This document shows, in pieces, positions 1 to 11,870 of a stretch of 64,000 bases of DNA (positions are counted from its first letter, which is position 1; each line of letters starts with the position of its first letter). Source of the DNA: Immundisolibacterales bacterium (lineage in GTDB: Bacteria > Pseudomonadota > Gammaproteobacteria > HK1); the NCBI GenBank assembly GCA_026712715.1, contig JAPOPW010000012.1:1-64000 (forward strand). The letters run 5' to 3'. Under the pieces are notes generated by a model. The model saw nothing but the letters and a program-made list of their open reading frames with translations, was not told the DNA's origin and did no database searches. The position numbers were made by a program, and so were the translations under genes.

Positions 1-1
1 C

Positions 2-1399
2 CGTGCCCGTCTCGACGCCGTGGTGGCCGTTGGCCCGCCCGTCGGCGGTTGCTTCCCCGCGGTGGTCACCCGGATCGGGGCGAAGGAGGCGGCGGTCCAT
101 GTCCGAGGCGAAGGCGAGGTCGTCCTGCCCTTCGAAGGAATGGAATGGGCACGCCCCTACGTGAACGTCGACCGCCGGGGACCGGCCCCCGAGAAGGCGT
201 CCGACGTGCTCGCCCCGGGAGATCTCATCCGGGTGCACCGGGCCGGGGAGGGCTGGGAGCTCGCACAGGTTCCGACGGTGCAAGGGGCCCTCGTCGCCAT
301 GAACCCCGAGGACGGAGCCATTCTCGCAATGGCCGGTGGATTCGACTTTCTCCGCAGCAAGTTCAACCGCGGGACCCAGGCCCGACGGCAGCCCGGATCC
401 AGCTTCAAGCCGTTCATCTACGCATCGGCCCTGTCGCGGGGCTTCACCGCCGCGAGCCTCATCAACGACGCCCCCGTGGTATTCGACGATCCTTCGCTGG
501 AAGCCGAGTGGAGGCCCGAGAACTACAGCGGGAAGTTCTTCGGACCGACCCGGCTGCGCGAGGCGCTCGTGAAGTCCCGGAACCTGGTCTCCATCCGGCT
601 GTTGCGCGAGATCGGGATCGACTATGCCCTCGACTACGTCGAGCGTTTCGGCTTCGATCGCGACCGGCTGCCCCGCAGCCTGACCCTCGCCCTCGGGAGC
701 GGCGAGATAACCCCCCTCGAGTCCGCCACCGCCTACTCGGTGCTCGCCAACGGCGGATTCGGCGTGCATTCCTGGTTCGTCGAGCGTATCGAGAATCGCC
801 ACCGGGAGACGCTCCTCGTGGGGGCGCCCGCGCGCGTTTGCCGGGATTGCCCCGACGGCGCCGCGGAGATGGACGGGGCGACCGTCGCCCCGCGCGTCCT
901 GCCGGCCGGGGACACCTGGATCCTGCACTCCATTCTCCGCGACGTGGTCCGTCGCGGCACGGGAAGAAAGGCCCTGGTGCTCGGACGCGACGATCTGGCG
1001 GGGAAGACCGGGACCACCAACAACCAGCACGACGCGTGGTTCTGCGGATTCGTGCCCGGTCTCGTCGCGGTCGCCTGGGTCGGTTTCGACGACCACGAGA
1101 CCCTCGGGCGCAACGAGGTGGGCGGCCGGGCCGCGCTCCCGATGTGGATCAAGTTCATGGGTACCGCGCTGGAGGGAGTCGCGGAACGGATACCCCCACC
1201 GCCCGAGGGGCTGGTCAAGGTGCGGATCAATCCCGAGACCGGGCGGCTCGCCGATGCTTCGGACCCGGATGCGCTGTTCGAGACGTTCCGGTCGACCCAG
1301 CTCTCGAGCATCGCCGCAAGCGGCGCGTCCGGCACGGGAAGGCGCGCCTCGTCGCCGGACAGCGACCGTGCGACGGGCACGACCCAGCGGCTCTTCTGA
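2..1399 (+). CDS. mrcA: Penicillin-binding protein 1A, C-terminal part (5' end lies outside window)
   Basis: Open frame continues to the window edge; transpeptidase motifs SSFKP, SRN, KTGTTNN; ends WVGFDDHETLG..ALPMWIKFM typical of class A PBPs. Confidence 0.9.
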   Translation, partial: RARLDAVVAVGPPVGGCFPAVVTRIGAKEAAVHVRGEGEVVLPFEGMEWARPYVNVDRRGPAPEKASDVLAPGDLIRVHRAGEGWELAQVPTVQGALVAMNPEDGAILAMAGGFDFLRSKFNRGTQARRQPGSSFKPFIYASALSRGFTAASLINDAPVVFDDPSLEAEWRPENYSGKFFGPTRLREALVKSRNLVSIRLLREIGIDYALDYVERFGFDRDRLPRSLTLALGSGEITPLESATAYSVLANGGFGVHSWFVERIENRHRETLLVGAPARVCRDCPDGAAEMDGATVAPRVLPAGDTWILHSILRDVVRRGTGRKALVLGRDDLAGKTGTTNNQHDAWFCGFVPGLVAVAWVGFDDHETLGRNEVGGRAALPMWIKFMGTALEGVAERIPPPPEGLVKVRINPETGRLADASDPDALFETFRSTQLSSIAASGASGTGRRASSPDSDRATGTTQRLF

Positions 1400-1405
1400 C
1401 GGGAG

Positions 1406-3613
1406 GTGGCGCGCGTAGTCCGGGTTGCGGTGCCGAACCCGCTGCGCCGCTGGTTCGAGTACCTGCCGCCGGCCGGGGACCCGGGAACGTCCCGACTCCG
1501 GCCGGGGATGCGAGTGAAGGTGCCCTTCGGGGGATCGGTGCGGATCGGGGTCGTCCTCGAGACCGGCGCCGAACCCGAGATCGATCCGGGGAAGCTTCGC
1601 CGCGTCGCCGAGTGCCTGGACGAGGAGCCGTCCATCCCGCCGCCGCTCCTTCGCCTGCTGACCTGGGCCGCGAGCTACTACCACCACCCGATCGGCGAGG
1701 TGTTCCGGACCGCACTCCCGGCGGGCCTTCGCCGCGCCCGGCGGGAGGGGCCGGCGGCGCGGGCGTGGCGTCTGACCGAATCCGCGGCCACGAGCGGCTC
1801 CCTCCCGCGCGCCCCCCGCCAGGCGGCGCTGGTCGCGGCCCTCGAGAACGCGGCCCGGGAGGGTGGCGAGCCGTGGCTCGACGAGGCCCGTCTCGCCTCG
1901 ATTCCCAACTGGCGTCCCGCCATGCGGGCTCTCGCGCGCAAGGGCTGGGTGGAACCGCTCGTCGTCGCTCCGGCGCAGGCGGCCGGCGGCGCCGCGCAGC
2001 TCGCCGCTCCAAACGAATCCCAGGCACAGGCGATCGAGGCCATCGCCTCCGCGGCCGGCACGTTCCAGGCCTTCCTCCTGGACGGAGTCACCGGAAGCGG
2101 CAAGACCGAGGTCTACCTCACCGCGATCGACCGCCTCGTGCGCGACGAGGGTGGACAGGCGCTCGTCCTCGTGCCCGAGATCGGCCTCACCCCGCAGCTC
2201 GTCGCACGGTTCCGGGAAGCCCTTCCGTTCCCGGTTTCCGTCATGCATTCCGGGATGGCGGCCGGTGAGCGGCTGCGAAGCTGGGAGGCGGCGCGCACCG
2301 GCGCGAGCCGCGTCGTCATCGGCACCCGTTCGGCCATGTTCGCGCCGCTCGCCCGCCCGGCCCTGATCGTCGTCGACGAGGAGCATGACTCGTCGTACAA
2401 GCAGCAGGAGGGCTTTCGGTACTCGGCACGCGACCTCGCCCTGATGCGGGGCTCCATCGAGCGTGTCCCGGTGGTTCTCGGTTCCGCGACCCCCTCGCTC
2501 GAATCGATCCACCTCGTGGCGGCCGGGCGGTGCCGGCGGCTGCGGCTCGCCGAGCGGGCCCGCGGTGCGCGAATGCCGCGGATCCTGCTCCACGACGTGC
2601 GGGGGCAACCCCTCGCGGCCGGACTCTCGGAACGGCTGCTCGAGGCGATCGACGAACGCCTGCAGCGCCGGGAGCAGGCGCTCCTGTTCGTCAACCGCCG
2701 CGGATTCGCCCCGGTGGTTCTTTGCCACGACTGCGGCGAGGCGATCGAGTGCCGCGACTGCGACTCGCGTCTCGTCCTGCACCGCGCAGATCGCCGGCTG
2801 CGGTGCCATCACTGCGGGGCCGAGCGGGGCATTCCGGTCGGCTGCGCCGCGTGCGGCTCATCCGAGCTCGTCTCCGTCGGGAGCGGCACGCAACGGCTCG
2901 CCGAAGGACTGGCGGAGCGCTTTCCCTCCGCCCGCCTGTTGCGCGTGGACCGGGATTCCACGCGGCGGCGGGGCTCGCTCGACCGCATCGTGCGCGCGGC
3001 CCGCGAAGGGTCGGCGGACATCCTCGTCGGGACCCAGATGCTGGCGAAGGGGCACGATTTTCCGCGGGTCACCCTGGTCGGGATCGTCGATGCCGACGCC
3101 GGCCTGCTCAGCCCCGACTTCCGCGCCCCCGAACGGGTCGCCCAGCTCGTTACCCAGGTCGCGGGCCGCGCCGGCCGGGGGACGCTCGCCGGCGAGGTGA
3201 TCGTCCAGACCCGTCGCCCCCGCCATCCCCTGCTGATCGCCCTCGCCAGCGACGGCTACCCCGCGTTCGCCGCCGAGGCGCTGGCGGAGCGCGAGGAGGT
3301 CCGGCTGCCGCCCTTTGCCCGCCTCGTCCTGTTGCGCGCGGAGGCGCCGGCACGGGCGACGAGCGCCGGATTCCTCGCGACCGCGCGGGAGATTGCGGTC
3401 GAGCTGCCGCGGCCCGGGGTGGAGGTGATGGGTCCCGTGCCCTCACCGATGGAACGCCAGGGCGGGCGCTACCGGGCCCAGCTCCTGCTGCGTTCGGCCT
3501 CACGCTCGCAACTGCACGCGTTCCTGCGGCCGTGGGTGGAACGGATCGCCGCCGTCCGGACTCCGGCCGGGCTTCGCTGGTCGCTCGACGTCGACCCCAT
3601 CGAGCTCGGATGA
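1406..3613 (+). CDS. priA: Primosomal replication protein N' (PriA helicase)
   Basis: 735 aa; Walker [22 protein letters not shown], zinc-binding Cys pairs [36 protein letters not shown]. Confidence 0.95.
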   Translation: MARVVRVAVPNPLRRWFEYLPPAGDPGTSRLRPGMRVKVPFGGSVRIGVVLETGAEPEIDPGKLRRVAECLDEEPSIPPPLLRLLTWAASYYHHPIGEVFRTALPAGLRRARREGPAARAWRLTESAATSGSLPRAPRQAALVAALENAAREGGEPWLDEARLASIPNWRPAMRALARKGWVEPLVVAPAQAAGGAAQLAAPNESQAQAIEAIASAAGTFQAFLLDGVTGSGKTEVYLTAIDRLVRDEGGQALVLVPEIGLTPQLVARFREALPFPVSVMHSGMAAGERLRSWEAARTGASRVVIGTRSAMFAPLARPALIVVDEEHDSSYKQQEGFRYSARDLALMRGSIERVPVVLGSATPSLESIHLVAAGRCRRLRLAERARGARMPRILLHDVRGQPLAAGLSERLLEAIDERLQRREQALLFVNRRGFAPVVLCHDCGEAIECRDCDSRLVLHRADRRLRCHHCGAERGIPVGCAACGSSELVSVGSGTQRLAEGLAERFPSARLLRVDRDSTRRRGSLDRIVRAAREGSADILVGTQMLAKGHDFPRVTLVGIVDADAGLLSPDFRAPERVAQLVTQVAGRAGRGTLAGEVIVQTRRPRHPLLIALASDGYPAFAAEALAEREEVRLPPFARLVLLRAEAPARATSAGFLATAREIAVELPRPGVEVMGPVPSPMERQGGRYRAQLLLRSASRSQLHAFLRPWVERIAAVRTPAGLRWSLDVDPIELG

Positions 3614-3696
3614 GAGCGGCGGACGCGAGCTCCGATACGGTCCGAGGGCAAAGATGCGAGAATGAGAGCCGGGCCGTCCATTGCCGGAAGAAGTCC

Positions 3697-5460
3697 TTGA
3701 AACGCGGACTCGAGACGCTCGTCGCGAGTGCTGTCAGCACGCTTCACGCCCGCGGAGAGCTCGATATCGAGACGGCGCCGCCGCTCGTGATCGAACGCAC
3801 GCGCGATCCGCGCCACGGCGATTTCGCTTGCCCGGTCGCGCTCGGTCTGGCCCGCGCCGCGCGCTGCAATCCGCGTGAGCTCGCGGCGCGCATCGTCGCC
3901 GCGCTTCCGGAGGCGGGCGACGTCGAGTCGACTTCCGTGGCCGGCCCGGGCTTCATCAACTTCAAGATGGCGAACGGGGCCTTTCAGCGGATCGCGGGGG
4001 AGATCGTCGGCTCCGAGTCTCCCTGGGGCCGGTCGCGTCGCCATGCGGGCAAGCGGGTCCAGGTGGAGTTCGTGTCCGTCAACCCGACCGGCCCGCTGCA
4101 CGTCGGCCACGGTCGCGGCGCGGCCTGCGGCGCGGCGCTCGCCAACCTCCTCGAAGCGGTGGGCTGGGAGGTCGAGCGCGAGTATTACGTGAACGACGCC
4201 GGACGCCAGATGGACATCCTCGCCCTCAGCGTGTGGCTGCGCTATCTCGAGGTCATCGACTGGCCGGAACGTCCGGCATTCCCCGAAGGCGGCTACCGGG
4301 GCGAGTACATTCGCGACGTCGCCACCGAGCTCGCCCGGGAGCATGACACCCGGCTCGGACGGGACCTTGTCGAAGGTCCGCCCGGCGGCGACGAGGATGC
4401 GCGTCTCGACGCGCTGATCGCGGGCGCCCGGGCGGCTCTTGGAGAGGACGGTTTCGCCGTCGTGGCCGACGCCGTGCTCGAGGAGATCCTGGCCGGGATC
4501 CGCGAAGACCTCGCCGGTTTCGGGGTCGTGTTCGACCGGTGGTTCTCCGAGCGCTCGCTCGTCGACACCGGGGCGCTCGCGCGCGTGCTCGATATCCTGC
4601 GCGAGCGCGGGGAAGCCTACGAGCGCGACGGCGCGCTCTGGTTCAGCGCCACCGCGCACGGGGACGAGAAGGACCGCGTGCTGGTGCGGGCCAACGGTCA
4701 GAGCACCTACTTCGCCTCGGATGTCGCCTATCACCTCGACAAGTTCGAGCGCGGATTCGATCGCGTCATCGACGTCTGGGGGGCGGACCACCACGGGTAC
4801 ATCGCGCGGGTGAAGGGCGCGATCCGGGCCCTCGGGAGGAACGCGGACGCTTTCGAGGTGGTGATCGTGCAGCTCGCGAGCCTCTGGCGCGGGCAGGACC
4901 GGGTCGCCATGTCGACCCGGTCCGGCGAGTTCGTGACGTTGCGCGATCTCGTCGACGAAGTGGGGGCGGATGCCGCGCGCTTCTTCTACGTCCTGCGCAA
5001 GAGCGACCAGCACCTCGACTTCGATCTGGAGCTCGCGAAGTCCCGCTCCACCGAGAACCCCGTGTACTACGTGCAGTATGCGCACGCGCGCATCGCGAGC
5101 GTCCTGCGACGCGCCGGGGAAGAAGGAGGGAACGGGAACGCGAATGCCGGCGCGGGCGCGGAGCGCTCCGGGCTCGGGCACCTGAGCCGGCTGACCGAGG
5201 ACCACGAGCTCGGGCTGCTGAAGACCCTGTCCCGCTACCCGGAGGTCGTCGAAGCGGCGGCCGAGGCCTGCGAGCCCCACCAGATCGCCCACTACCTTCG
5301 CGACCTCGCGAACGCGTTCCACAGCTTCTACAACTCGCACACGATTCTCGCCGGCGAGGCGGACCTGAGGAGTGCCCGCCTGACCCTGGTCGAGGCGACC
5401 CGCCGGGTCATCGCGGACGGGCTCGGACTCATCGGCGTGAGCGCGCCGTCGACCATGTAG
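3697..5460 (+). CDS. argS: Arginyl-tRNA synthetase
   Basis: [20 protein letters not shown] (HIGH motif), [30 protein letters not shown] start proposed, ORF is open further upstream. Confidence 0.94.
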   Translation: MKRGLETLVASAVSTLHARGELDIETAPPLVIERTRDPRHGDFACPVALGLARAARCNPRELAARIVAALPEAGDVESTSVAGPGFINFKMANGAFQRIAGEIVGSESPWGRSRRHAGKRVQVEFVSVNPTGPLHVGHGRGAACGAALANLLEAVGWEVEREYYVNDAGRQMDILALSVWLRYLEVIDWPERPAFPEGGYRGEYIRDVATELAREHDTRLGRDLVEGPPGGDEDARLDALIAGARAALGEDGFAVVADAVLEEILAGIREDLAGFGVVFDRWFSERSLVDTGALARVLDILRERGEAYERDGALWFSATAHGDEKDRVLVRANGQSTYFASDVAYHLDKFERGFDRVIDVWGADHHGYIARVKGAIRALGRNADAFEVVIVQLASLWRGQDRVAMSTRSGEFVTLRDLVDEVGADAARFFYVLRKSDQHLDFDLELAKSRSTENPVYYVQYAHARIASVLRRAGEEGGNGNANAGAGAERSGLGHLSRLTEDHELGLLKTLSRYPEVVEAAAEACEPHQIAHYLRDLANAFHSFYNSHTILAGEADLRSARLTLVEATRRVIADGLGLIGVSAPSTM

Positions 5461-5471
5461 GGCGGACGAAA

Positions 5472-6059
5472 GTGGCGAAGAGAAGCCGGCCAATCCGTGC
5501 CACGCGCCGAAACGGGGGGTTCCTTCGAGGCCTCGCCCTCGGCCTTGCGGTTGCCACCGTCGTCCAGCTCCACCATGCCGGGCTCCCGGACTGGCTCGGC
5601 GGCGGCCCGGAAGACGTCGCGGAGCCGCGCAGTCCGATCGAGCCGTCGAACACGAACTTCGACTTCTACCGCCTTCTTCCCAAGACGGAGGTCCAGGTCG
5701 ACGAGTCGGACCTGCCCGGCACGGCGCCGGCGCCTGCACAGGCGCCCCCCCCGGCGCAGCGGACGGTGAACCGGCCGGCGGCGGGGAGCGGGCGGGAAAC
5801 GATAGCGTCCGCTCCTGCGCGCGGCGGCTTTCGGGTTCAGGTCGGTTCGTTCCGCTCCCGGAACGAGGCGGATCGGCTGCGTGCGTCGCTCGCCCTCAAC
5901 GGCTTCGAGTCACGCATCCTGACGCGGGACACCGCGGACGGAACCTGGCACCGGGTGATGCTCGGCCCGTTCAGCGGCCGGGCGGCCGCCGAGGAAGCGA
6001 AGGCGCGGGTATCCGCCTCGCGAGGAATCGACGCGCGTATCGTTCCGGAAGAGAGCTGA
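5472..6059 (+). CDS. SPOR-domain protein (FtsN-like), single N-terminal membrane segment
   Basis: C-terminal FRVQVGSFRSRNEADRLRASLALNGFESRI..WHRVMLGPFSGRAAAEEAKARV is a SPOR signature; position after argS. Confidence 0.8.
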   Translation: MAKRSRPIRATRRNGGFLRGLALGLAVATVVQLHHAGLPDWLGGGPEDVAEPRSPIEPSNTNFDFYRLLPKTEVQVDESDLPGTAPAPAQAPPPAQRTVNRPAAGSGRETIASAPARGGFRVQVGSFRSRNEADRLRASLALNGFESRILTRDTADGTWHRVMLGPFSGRAAAEEAKARVSASRGIDARIVPEES

Positions 6060-6061
6060 CG

Positions 6062-6135
6062 TGGAGCGGGTGAAGGGAATCGAACCCTCGTATTCAGCTT
6101 GGGAAGCTGATGTTCTACCATTGAACTACACCCGC
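6062..6135 (-). tRNA. tRNA-Gly, anticodon CCC
   Basis: Reverse complement GCGGGTGTAGTTCAATGGTAGAACATCAGCTTCCCAAGCTGAATACGAGGGTTCGATTCCCTTCACCCGCTCCA folds as a full cloverleaf with encoded CCA, 74 nt; anticodon loop TTCCCAA. Confidence 0.96.
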
Positions 6136-6145
6136 TTAAGCTTCC

Positions 6146-6173
6146 ATTCTACCCCGCGTTTCGACGAATGAAA
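6146..6173 (-). promoter_or_regulatory. Putative sigma70 promoter for tRNA-Gly
   Basis: Minus strand TTTCAT-16 nt-TAGAAT, -10 box ending 10 nt before the mature tRNA 5' end. Confidence 0.4.
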
Positions 6174-6247
6174 GCACGTCTTCGCAGGTGCTTGCGGGCA
6201 CCGCGGGCCGCAGCCGCGAAACCTCGGACAGGAACAAGGTGAGCACC

Positions 6248-6448
6248 GTGCAGATCGTTCTCAACGGGCAACCCCGTGGGCTCGAGCCCGGCACGACCCT
6301 CGCCGGGCTGGTCGCATCCCTCGACCTCGGCGCAAGGCGCATGGCGGTCGAGATCAACGAGGAAGTGATCCCGCGCAGCGAGTACCCCGTGCACGTGCTG
6401 GGAGACGGCGACCGGGTGGAAATCGTCCATGCCGTGGGGGGCGGCTGA
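6248..6448 (+). CDS. thiS: Sulfur carrier protein ThiS
   Basis: 66 aa, VQIVLNGQPRGLEPG..AVEINEEVIPRSEY..GDRVEIVHAVGGG, C-terminal GG. Confidence 0.9.
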   Translation: MQIVLNGQPRGLEPGTTLAGLVASLDLGARRMAVEINEEVIPRSEYPVHVLGDGDRVEIVHAVGGG

Positions 6449-6484
6449 CGAACCGCGCCTGGAAGATAGCAAGAGAACCGCACC

Positions 6485-7294
6485 ATGAACCCAGCCGATC
6501 CCAAGTCCGCCTCGGGGGAAGACCCGTTCATCGTCGCCGGACGGCATTTCAAGTCCCGTTTGCTCGTCGGCACTGGAAAGTACGAGAGCCTCGAGCAGAC
6601 CCGGGACGCCATCGAGACGAGCGGAGCGGAAGTCGTCACCGTCGCGATCCGCCGCACCAACATCGGTCAGGAGCCCGGCGAGCCGAACCTTCTCGACTTT
6701 CTTCCCCGCGATCGGTTCACCATCCTGCCCAACACGGCAGGTTGCCATGACGCGGTGACGGCGGTTCGCACCTGCCGGCTGTCCCGTGAGCTCCTCGACG
6801 GCGCCAACCTCGTGAAGCTCGAGGTGCTGGCGGAAGACAAGACCCTGCTTCCGAACGTAACCGAGACCCTGGTCGCGGCCGAACGGCTCGTGGCGGACGG
6901 CTTCGACGTCATGGTGTACACGAACGACGATCCGGTCATGGCAAGGCGGTTGGAGGAGATCGGGTGCGTGAGCGTGATGCCGCTCGCGGCGCCCATCGGC
7001 TCCGGCCTCGGCATCTGCAACCCCTGGAACATTCTCACCATCCTGGAGGAGGCGAAGGTACCCATCGTGGTCGACGCGGGGGTGGGGACCGCTTCCGATG
7101 CCGCGGTGGCAATGGAACTCGGGTGCGACGGAGTGCTGATGAACACCGCGATTGCGGCCGCCCGCAACCCCGTGCTCATGGCGTCGGCCATGAAGCACGC
7201 GATCGTCGCCGGCCGCGAGGCCTTTCGGGCCGGCCGGATGCCGCGCCGCCGCTTCGCCAGCGCTTCCTCGCCGGTGGAGGGAGCGATCGCCTGA
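6485..7294 (+). CDS. thiG: Thiazole synthase ThiG
   Basis: [75 protein letters not shown]. Confidence 0.96.
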   Translation: MNPADPKSASGEDPFIVAGRHFKSRLLVGTGKYESLEQTRDAIETSGAEVVTVAIRRTNIGQEPGEPNLLDFLPRDRFTILPNTAGCHDAVTAVRTCRLSRELLDGANLVKLEVLAEDKTLLPNVTETLVAAERLVADGFDVMVYTNDDPVMARRLEEIGCVSVMPLAAPIGSGLGICNPWNILTILEEAKVPIVVDAGVGTASDAAVAMELGCDGVLMNTAIAAARNPVLMASAMKHAIVAGREAFRAGRMPRRRFASASSPVEGAIA

Positions 7295-8007
7295 ACACCC
7301 GGGACGGCATCCGTTCCTGGGTGCTGCGCGCGGGTCGGATCACGCCCGGACAGAAGCGGGCCATCGAACGCCACTGGCCACGCTACGGACTCGGCCCGCC
7401 GCCGGATTCTCAGGTGCCCCGGGGCGAGTTTCGGGTCATCGAACCGGTCGTGGAGTTCGGTCGCCGGGCGCCCCTGGTCGTCGAGATCGGTTTCGGAAGG
7501 GGGGATGCTCTTCTCGACGCGGCAGCCGAATTCTCCGACCGGGACTTCATCGGAATCGAGGTCCACGCCCCCGGAATCGGGTACCTTCTGGCCCGGGTTC
7601 ACGATCGCGGCATCGAGAATGTCCGGGTCCTCTTCGGAGATGCCCGCGAGGCCCTCGGTCAGCGCTTCCGCGCGGGTTCTCTGGAGGAGGTCCGGATCTT
7701 CTTTCCGGACCCCTGGCCGAAGGCGAGGCACTTCAAGCGGCGACTGGTGCAGCCGGGGTTCGCGGCGCTCGCCGCATCGAGGCTGCGGCCGGGGGGCCGC
7801 ATCCTCGCCGCCACCGACGACGAGGGCTACGCGATGCAGATGCTGTCCGTGTTCGAGGCCGTCGATTCGCTTGCGAACGTCGCAGGCAGCGGCGCGTTCT
7901 GGCCCGGCCCGAGCGGTCGGAGCCACACCCGTTTCGAGGAGCGCGGCCACCGGCTGGGGTCCACGATTCGGGACCTTCGGTTCGAGCGGCCGCGAGCAAC
8001 CGAGTGA
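7291..8007 (+). CDS. trmB: tRNA (guanine-N7-)-methyltransferase
   Basis: [57 protein letters not shown]; start codon uncertain. Confidence 0.92.
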   Translation: MNTRDGIRSWVLRAGRITPGQKRAIERHWPRYGLGPPPDSQVPRGEFRVIEPVVEFGRRAPLVVEIGFGRGDALLDAAAEFSDRDFIGIEVHAPGIGYLLARVHDRGIENVRVLFGDAREALGQRFRAGSLEEVRIFFPDPWPKARHFKRRLVQPGFAALAASRLRPGGRILAATDDEGYAMQMLSVFEAVDSLANVAGSGAFWPGPSGRSHTRFEERGHRLGSTIRDLRFERPRATE

Positions 8008-8825
8008 CCACGCCGCTCGATGGGTCGCTGCTCGATGCGGTGCGCGACCTCGCGGTGTTGGCGGCCGGTCGCGTCCTCGACGTCTACCGCTCTCCCTTCG
8101 AGGTCGTGCGCAAGGCGGATGCATCGCCGCTCACGGAAGCGGATCTTGACTCCCATCGGACCATCCTCGAAGGTCTCGCAGACCTCGCGCCCGACATCCC
8201 GGTACTCTCCGAGGAATCGGCCGAGATCGACTTCGCCACGCGTTCGGCCTGGAGCCGCTACTGGCTGGTGGACCCGCTGGACGGAACGAAGGACTTCGTG
8301 AGCGGAAACGGCGAGTTCACCGTCAATATCGCGCTCATCGAGGAGCACGCGCCGGTGCTGGGGGTGGTGGCGGTGCCGGTGACGGGGGTCGCCTACGCCG
8401 CCGCGCGGGGCTTCGGCGCGCGCCGCCACGACGCGCAAGGCGACCGTGCGCTCGGCGTTCGCCGGACGGCGACGCACCCGATCCGGGTGGCGGCAAGCCG
8501 CTCCCACCGCGACCGCGAGACGAACGCATTCATCCACGCGCTCGGCCCCTGCGAGGACGTTTCGGTCGGGAGCTCCCTCAAGTTCTGCCTACTCGCCGAG
8601 GGGGCGGTCGACATCTACCCGCGTTTCGGACCGACCTGCGAATGGGACACGGCCGCCGCGCAGGTCGTGGTGGAGCAGGCCGGGGGACGGGTGACCGACG
8701 TCGATCTCGAGCCGCTTCGCTACAACACCAAGGACTCGCTGCTGAACCCGCACTTCCTCGCGTTCGGCGACCGCAACGTCGACTGGCGCGAATTCATGCC
8801 CCGCGAACCCGCGCCAGGCCACTAG
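8004..8825 (+). CDS. cysQ: 3'(2'),5'-bisphosphate nucleotidase / inositol monophosphatase family (CysQ)
   Basis: LSEESAEID, WLVDPLDGTKDFVSGNGEFTVNIALIE, GSSLKFCLLAEGAVDIYPRFGPTCEWDTAAAQ. Confidence 0.92.
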   Translation: MTTPLDGSLLDAVRDLAVLAAGRVLDVYRSPFEVVRKADASPLTEADLDSHRTILEGLADLAPDIPVLSEESAEIDFATRSAWSRYWLVDPLDGTKDFVSGNGEFTVNIALIEEHAPVLGVVAVPVTGVAYAAARGFGARRHDAQGDRALGVRRTATHPIRVAASRSHRDRETNAFIHALGPCEDVSVGSSLKFCLLAEGAVDIYPRFGPTCEWDTAAAQVVVEQAGGRVTDVDLEPLRYNTKDSLLNPHFLAFGDRNVDWREFMPREPAPGH

Positions 8826-8972
8826 CCCGTCCGTGCGACCGGGGGTTGCCGATGGACTTGAACCGAGAAAGGCGCCCCGTCAGCGATCCCCTGTCGGAGC
8901 AGGCACGCGGACCGCGCAGGCAATTCACGAGGATGGCCCGCCGTCCGACTGGTGTCCCTTGTCGGCGGGCGC

Positions 8973-9482
8973 TCAGCCTACGCCGCAGGCCTTGGAGATT
9001 GCCTTGTAGGCGGCGGTGAATCCGCGTAGCGAGTACGTGTCGACGGTCCTGGTGCCCCGCCGCGAGCGGCCGGTCGCCACCATTTCGAGCCCGCTCTGCA
9101 TCGCCTTCACGAGCCGGCGGTTGACCTCCTTCGAAACGCCCCAGGCCTGTTCTCCTTCGGTGGTCACGTGAATCGGAGCGCTCCCGTCGACCACGACCGC
9201 GAGCTTCTTCCCGGAAGCGAACGGATAGCCCATCTCGAACGAGACGATTCCGACCCGCTTGTCGGCCGGACGATGGGTGACGAGGGCGAAGATCTCGCCA
9301 CGGCGCGAGTACTTGCCTTCCGCCTTCTTCGGCTGGGTCCACATCGAGCAGACCCGATTTCCGTCCTCCTCGGTGAAGTAGTGGGCGCCCCAGTCGTGGA
9401 ATCTGCCGAGATCCTGCGCCGCAGACGGGATTGCCCAGGCGGCGGTCGCGGCGATGGACAGAACGAGAACCAGTCGCTTCAT
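8973..9482 (-). CDS. Invasion-associated locus B (IalB)-family secreted protein
   Basis: Signal peptide MKRLVLVLSIAATAAWAIPSAAQ; CSMWTQPKKAEGKYSRRGEIFALVTHRPADKRVGIVSFEMGYPF pattern of IalB family. Confidence 0.7.
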   Translation of the reverse strand: MKRLVLVLSIAATAAWAIPSAAQDLGRFHDWGAHYFTEEDGNRVCSMWTQPKKAEGKYSRRGEIFALVTHRPADKRVGIVSFEMGYPFASGKKLAVVVDGSAPIHVTTEGEQAWGVSKEVNRRLVKAMQSGLEMVATGRSRRGTRTVDTYSLRGFTAAYKAISKACGVG

Positions 9483-10588
9483 TTCGATACCCGGTAGAGC
9501 GGAACGCCTGCTATGCGAGCTTCGATCTCCTCCAGCACCCGTTGATACGCTTCCGCACCCGGCTCTCCGAACCGTCGCTTCAGCACCTCCTCGGGAAGAT
9601 TGTCGGGAAGGTCGCCGACGACGGGCATGATATCGACATCCGATTCGGCCTGCTCCATCCACTCCTGCACCCGCCGGGCAGACCCCGGGGACGCGGTCGC
9701 AAGGTCCCCGAACTGCGCACCGGCCAGGTTCGCGGCAAGGTCGGAGAAGCTGAAGCCGCTGATTGCCCGCGAGTCGCTGTATTCCTTGTCCAGCCCGACC
9801 GAGTCGGAAAACCCCCGGTGGAGCAGCACGGCAAGCGCCGCGGACCCGACGAAGTGGCGGCCAAGGTCGTCGCGGCGGTGCAGCGACGGCTTCGTCCATC
9901 GCACCGGCTGCCCGTCCTCGACCGGAGTGCATCCGAACGCCTGGGCGGCGGCCACGATGATCGCGGCGCGGTTCTCGACCACCGGGTCCGCCCCGGCCTC
10001 CGTCCGCGCGGCCGCTTCACCGAACAGCGCTCGCAGCAGCTCCCGGATCGGTGCCCGCGGTCCGGTTCGGGCGGCGGCCCACTCCGCGACGAGCTTGCCG
10101 TAGGTCGCGGACCGGTTGCGATCGCCGGTCGCGGCGGAACGAATCCGCAGATGCTCGACGGGCGAACCGGGCCAGACGCACGCGAGCTCGAGCCGGGCCG
10201 GATAGGACTCGAGCACGCGAACCGCGGCGAGCTCCACGTGCTCGTCTGCGAGCTCCGGCCAGTGGCCCGCCGCCCAGTGCATCGCCTCCTTCGCGAGCCA
10301 TCCGGGAACGTCGAGTTCCCCGATGCCCACCCTCCGGATCACCGCGCCGTTCTCCGCCGAGCGCTCGACGTCCATGTCGACGTTGACATACCGGCGCGGA
10401 TACTCGGGCGGGAGCTCGATCGTGGCGTGGAGACTAACCGCCCCGCGATCCGCGCCGGCCTCCGCGAATGCACCGTCGAGCGGATCCGTGAACGAACGGG
10501 CCCGCGGCGCATCGTCGAGTGCCATGACGATGGCGACGACGGCGAGCGCCGGCACGACCAGCAGGGCGGCGAAGATCAGCTTGAGCAA
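9479..10588 (-). CDS. Conserved hypothetical protein with N-terminal membrane anchor
   Basis: 369 aa, N-terminal hydrophobic segment, GRHFVGSAALAVLLHRGFSDSVGLDKEYSDSRAISGFSFSDLAANLAGAQFG; ATGA overlap with downstream IalB-like gene. Confidence 0.75.
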   Translation of the reverse strand: MLKLIFAALLVVPALAVVAIVMALDDAPRARSFTDPLDGAFAEAGADRGAVSLHATIELPPEYPRRYVNVDMDVERSAENGAVIRRVGIGELDVPGWLAKEAMHWAAGHWPELADEHVELAAVRVLESYPARLELACVWPGSPVEHLRIRSAATGDRNRSATYGKLVAEWAAARTGPRAPIRELLRALFGEAAARTEAGADPVVENRAAIIVAAAQAFGCTPVEDGQPVRWTKPSLHRRDDLGRHFVGSAALAVLLHRGFSDSVGLDKEYSDSRAISGFSFSDLAANLAGAQFGDLATASPGSARRVQEWMEQAESDVDIMPVVGDLPDNLPEEVLKRRFGEPGAEAYQRVLEEIEARIAGVPLYRVSK

Positions 10589-10621
10589 GCCGGAGCAACC
10601 TCCGCGAACCGGTGGAACCGA

Positions 10622-11068
10622 TCAGTCGAACCAGTCCACGATGTGGTGTTCCAGCTCATCGGGATGCACCCATTCCTCGTTGATGACCTTTCCCTGAACG
10701 GATATGCCCGCCTCGTGAACGCTCTCCGGGCGCCCCGACACCAGCGGGTGCCACTCGGCGAGCGGCCGGCCCTCGGCGAGCCGGCGATAGGCGCAGCTCT
10801 CGGGCAGCAGCCCGTGCTCCAGGACGTTGTCGAGCGAGATCACGACGCACTCGGGAACCCGGACCGCGCGGTTCTCGTAGTCGCGGCACCGGGATGACTT
10901 GCAATCGAGAAGGCGGCACGCGACCGCCGTGAACTGCACCCCCCGAGTCTCGGGGTCCCACAGCTTGTTCAGGCAGCAGCGCCCGCACCCGTCGCACAGC
11001 GACTCCCACTCCTCGGGCGACATCGCTTCGAGCGGCTTGCGTGTCCAGAATGGATCGGGCGTGGTCAT
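10622..11068 (-). CDS. YcgN family cysteine-cluster protein (UPF0260)
   Basis: [69 protein letters not shown]. Confidence 0.9.
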   Translation of the reverse strand: MTTPDPFWTRKPLEAMSPEEWESLCDGCGRCCLNKLWDPETRGVQFTAVACRLLDCKSSRCRDYENRAVRVPECVVISLDNVLEHGLLPESCAYRRLAEGRPLAEWHPLVSGRPESVHEAGISVQGKVINEEWVHPDELEHHIVDWFD

Positions 11069-11313
11069 CTCGCCGCGACTCTAACTTATCGGACCGTCCC
11101 GGCTCCATTGCTCCCGGCGCGATCCGGGACGATCGCTTGCTCGATTCGACCGGGTTTCCCACGAAACACGAGACCGGAGCCTACGCGCTGCCGTGGCTTC
11201 CCCGTTCCCCGGTGCATAGCCTAGGCGCGGCGTCCATCGACGGACGCAGGGAGCGGGAGGGCCGCCGGTTGCGGAGCCTCGGCCGGCGGGCGACGAGTCC
11301 CCGAGCGCCGCGC

Positions 11314-11684
<371 letters not shown>

Positions 11685-11685
<1 letters not shown>

Positions 11686-11711
11686 CCGGTTCTTTCCCGG
11701 TCCGAACCGGC
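11685..11711 (+). terminator. Hairpin at end of ComEA-like gene
   Basis: GCCGGTTC-(11 nt)-GAACCGGC perfect 8-bp stem starting at the stop codon; no T-tract. Confidence 0.4.
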
Positions 11712-11870
11712 CGGCCGGCCGGCCGTGCGGCGGGGCAGGGCTGCGGGCAGGACGGACTGGCGACGGATGGTCTCTTGTCGCCCCTGCGCCGCCGGTCTCG
11801 GCTGCGCAGGAGTCGGGTCACGCGCTCGGCCGGCCCGTGCACGGTCGCAGACGCAAAGGGAGCCGAGATG

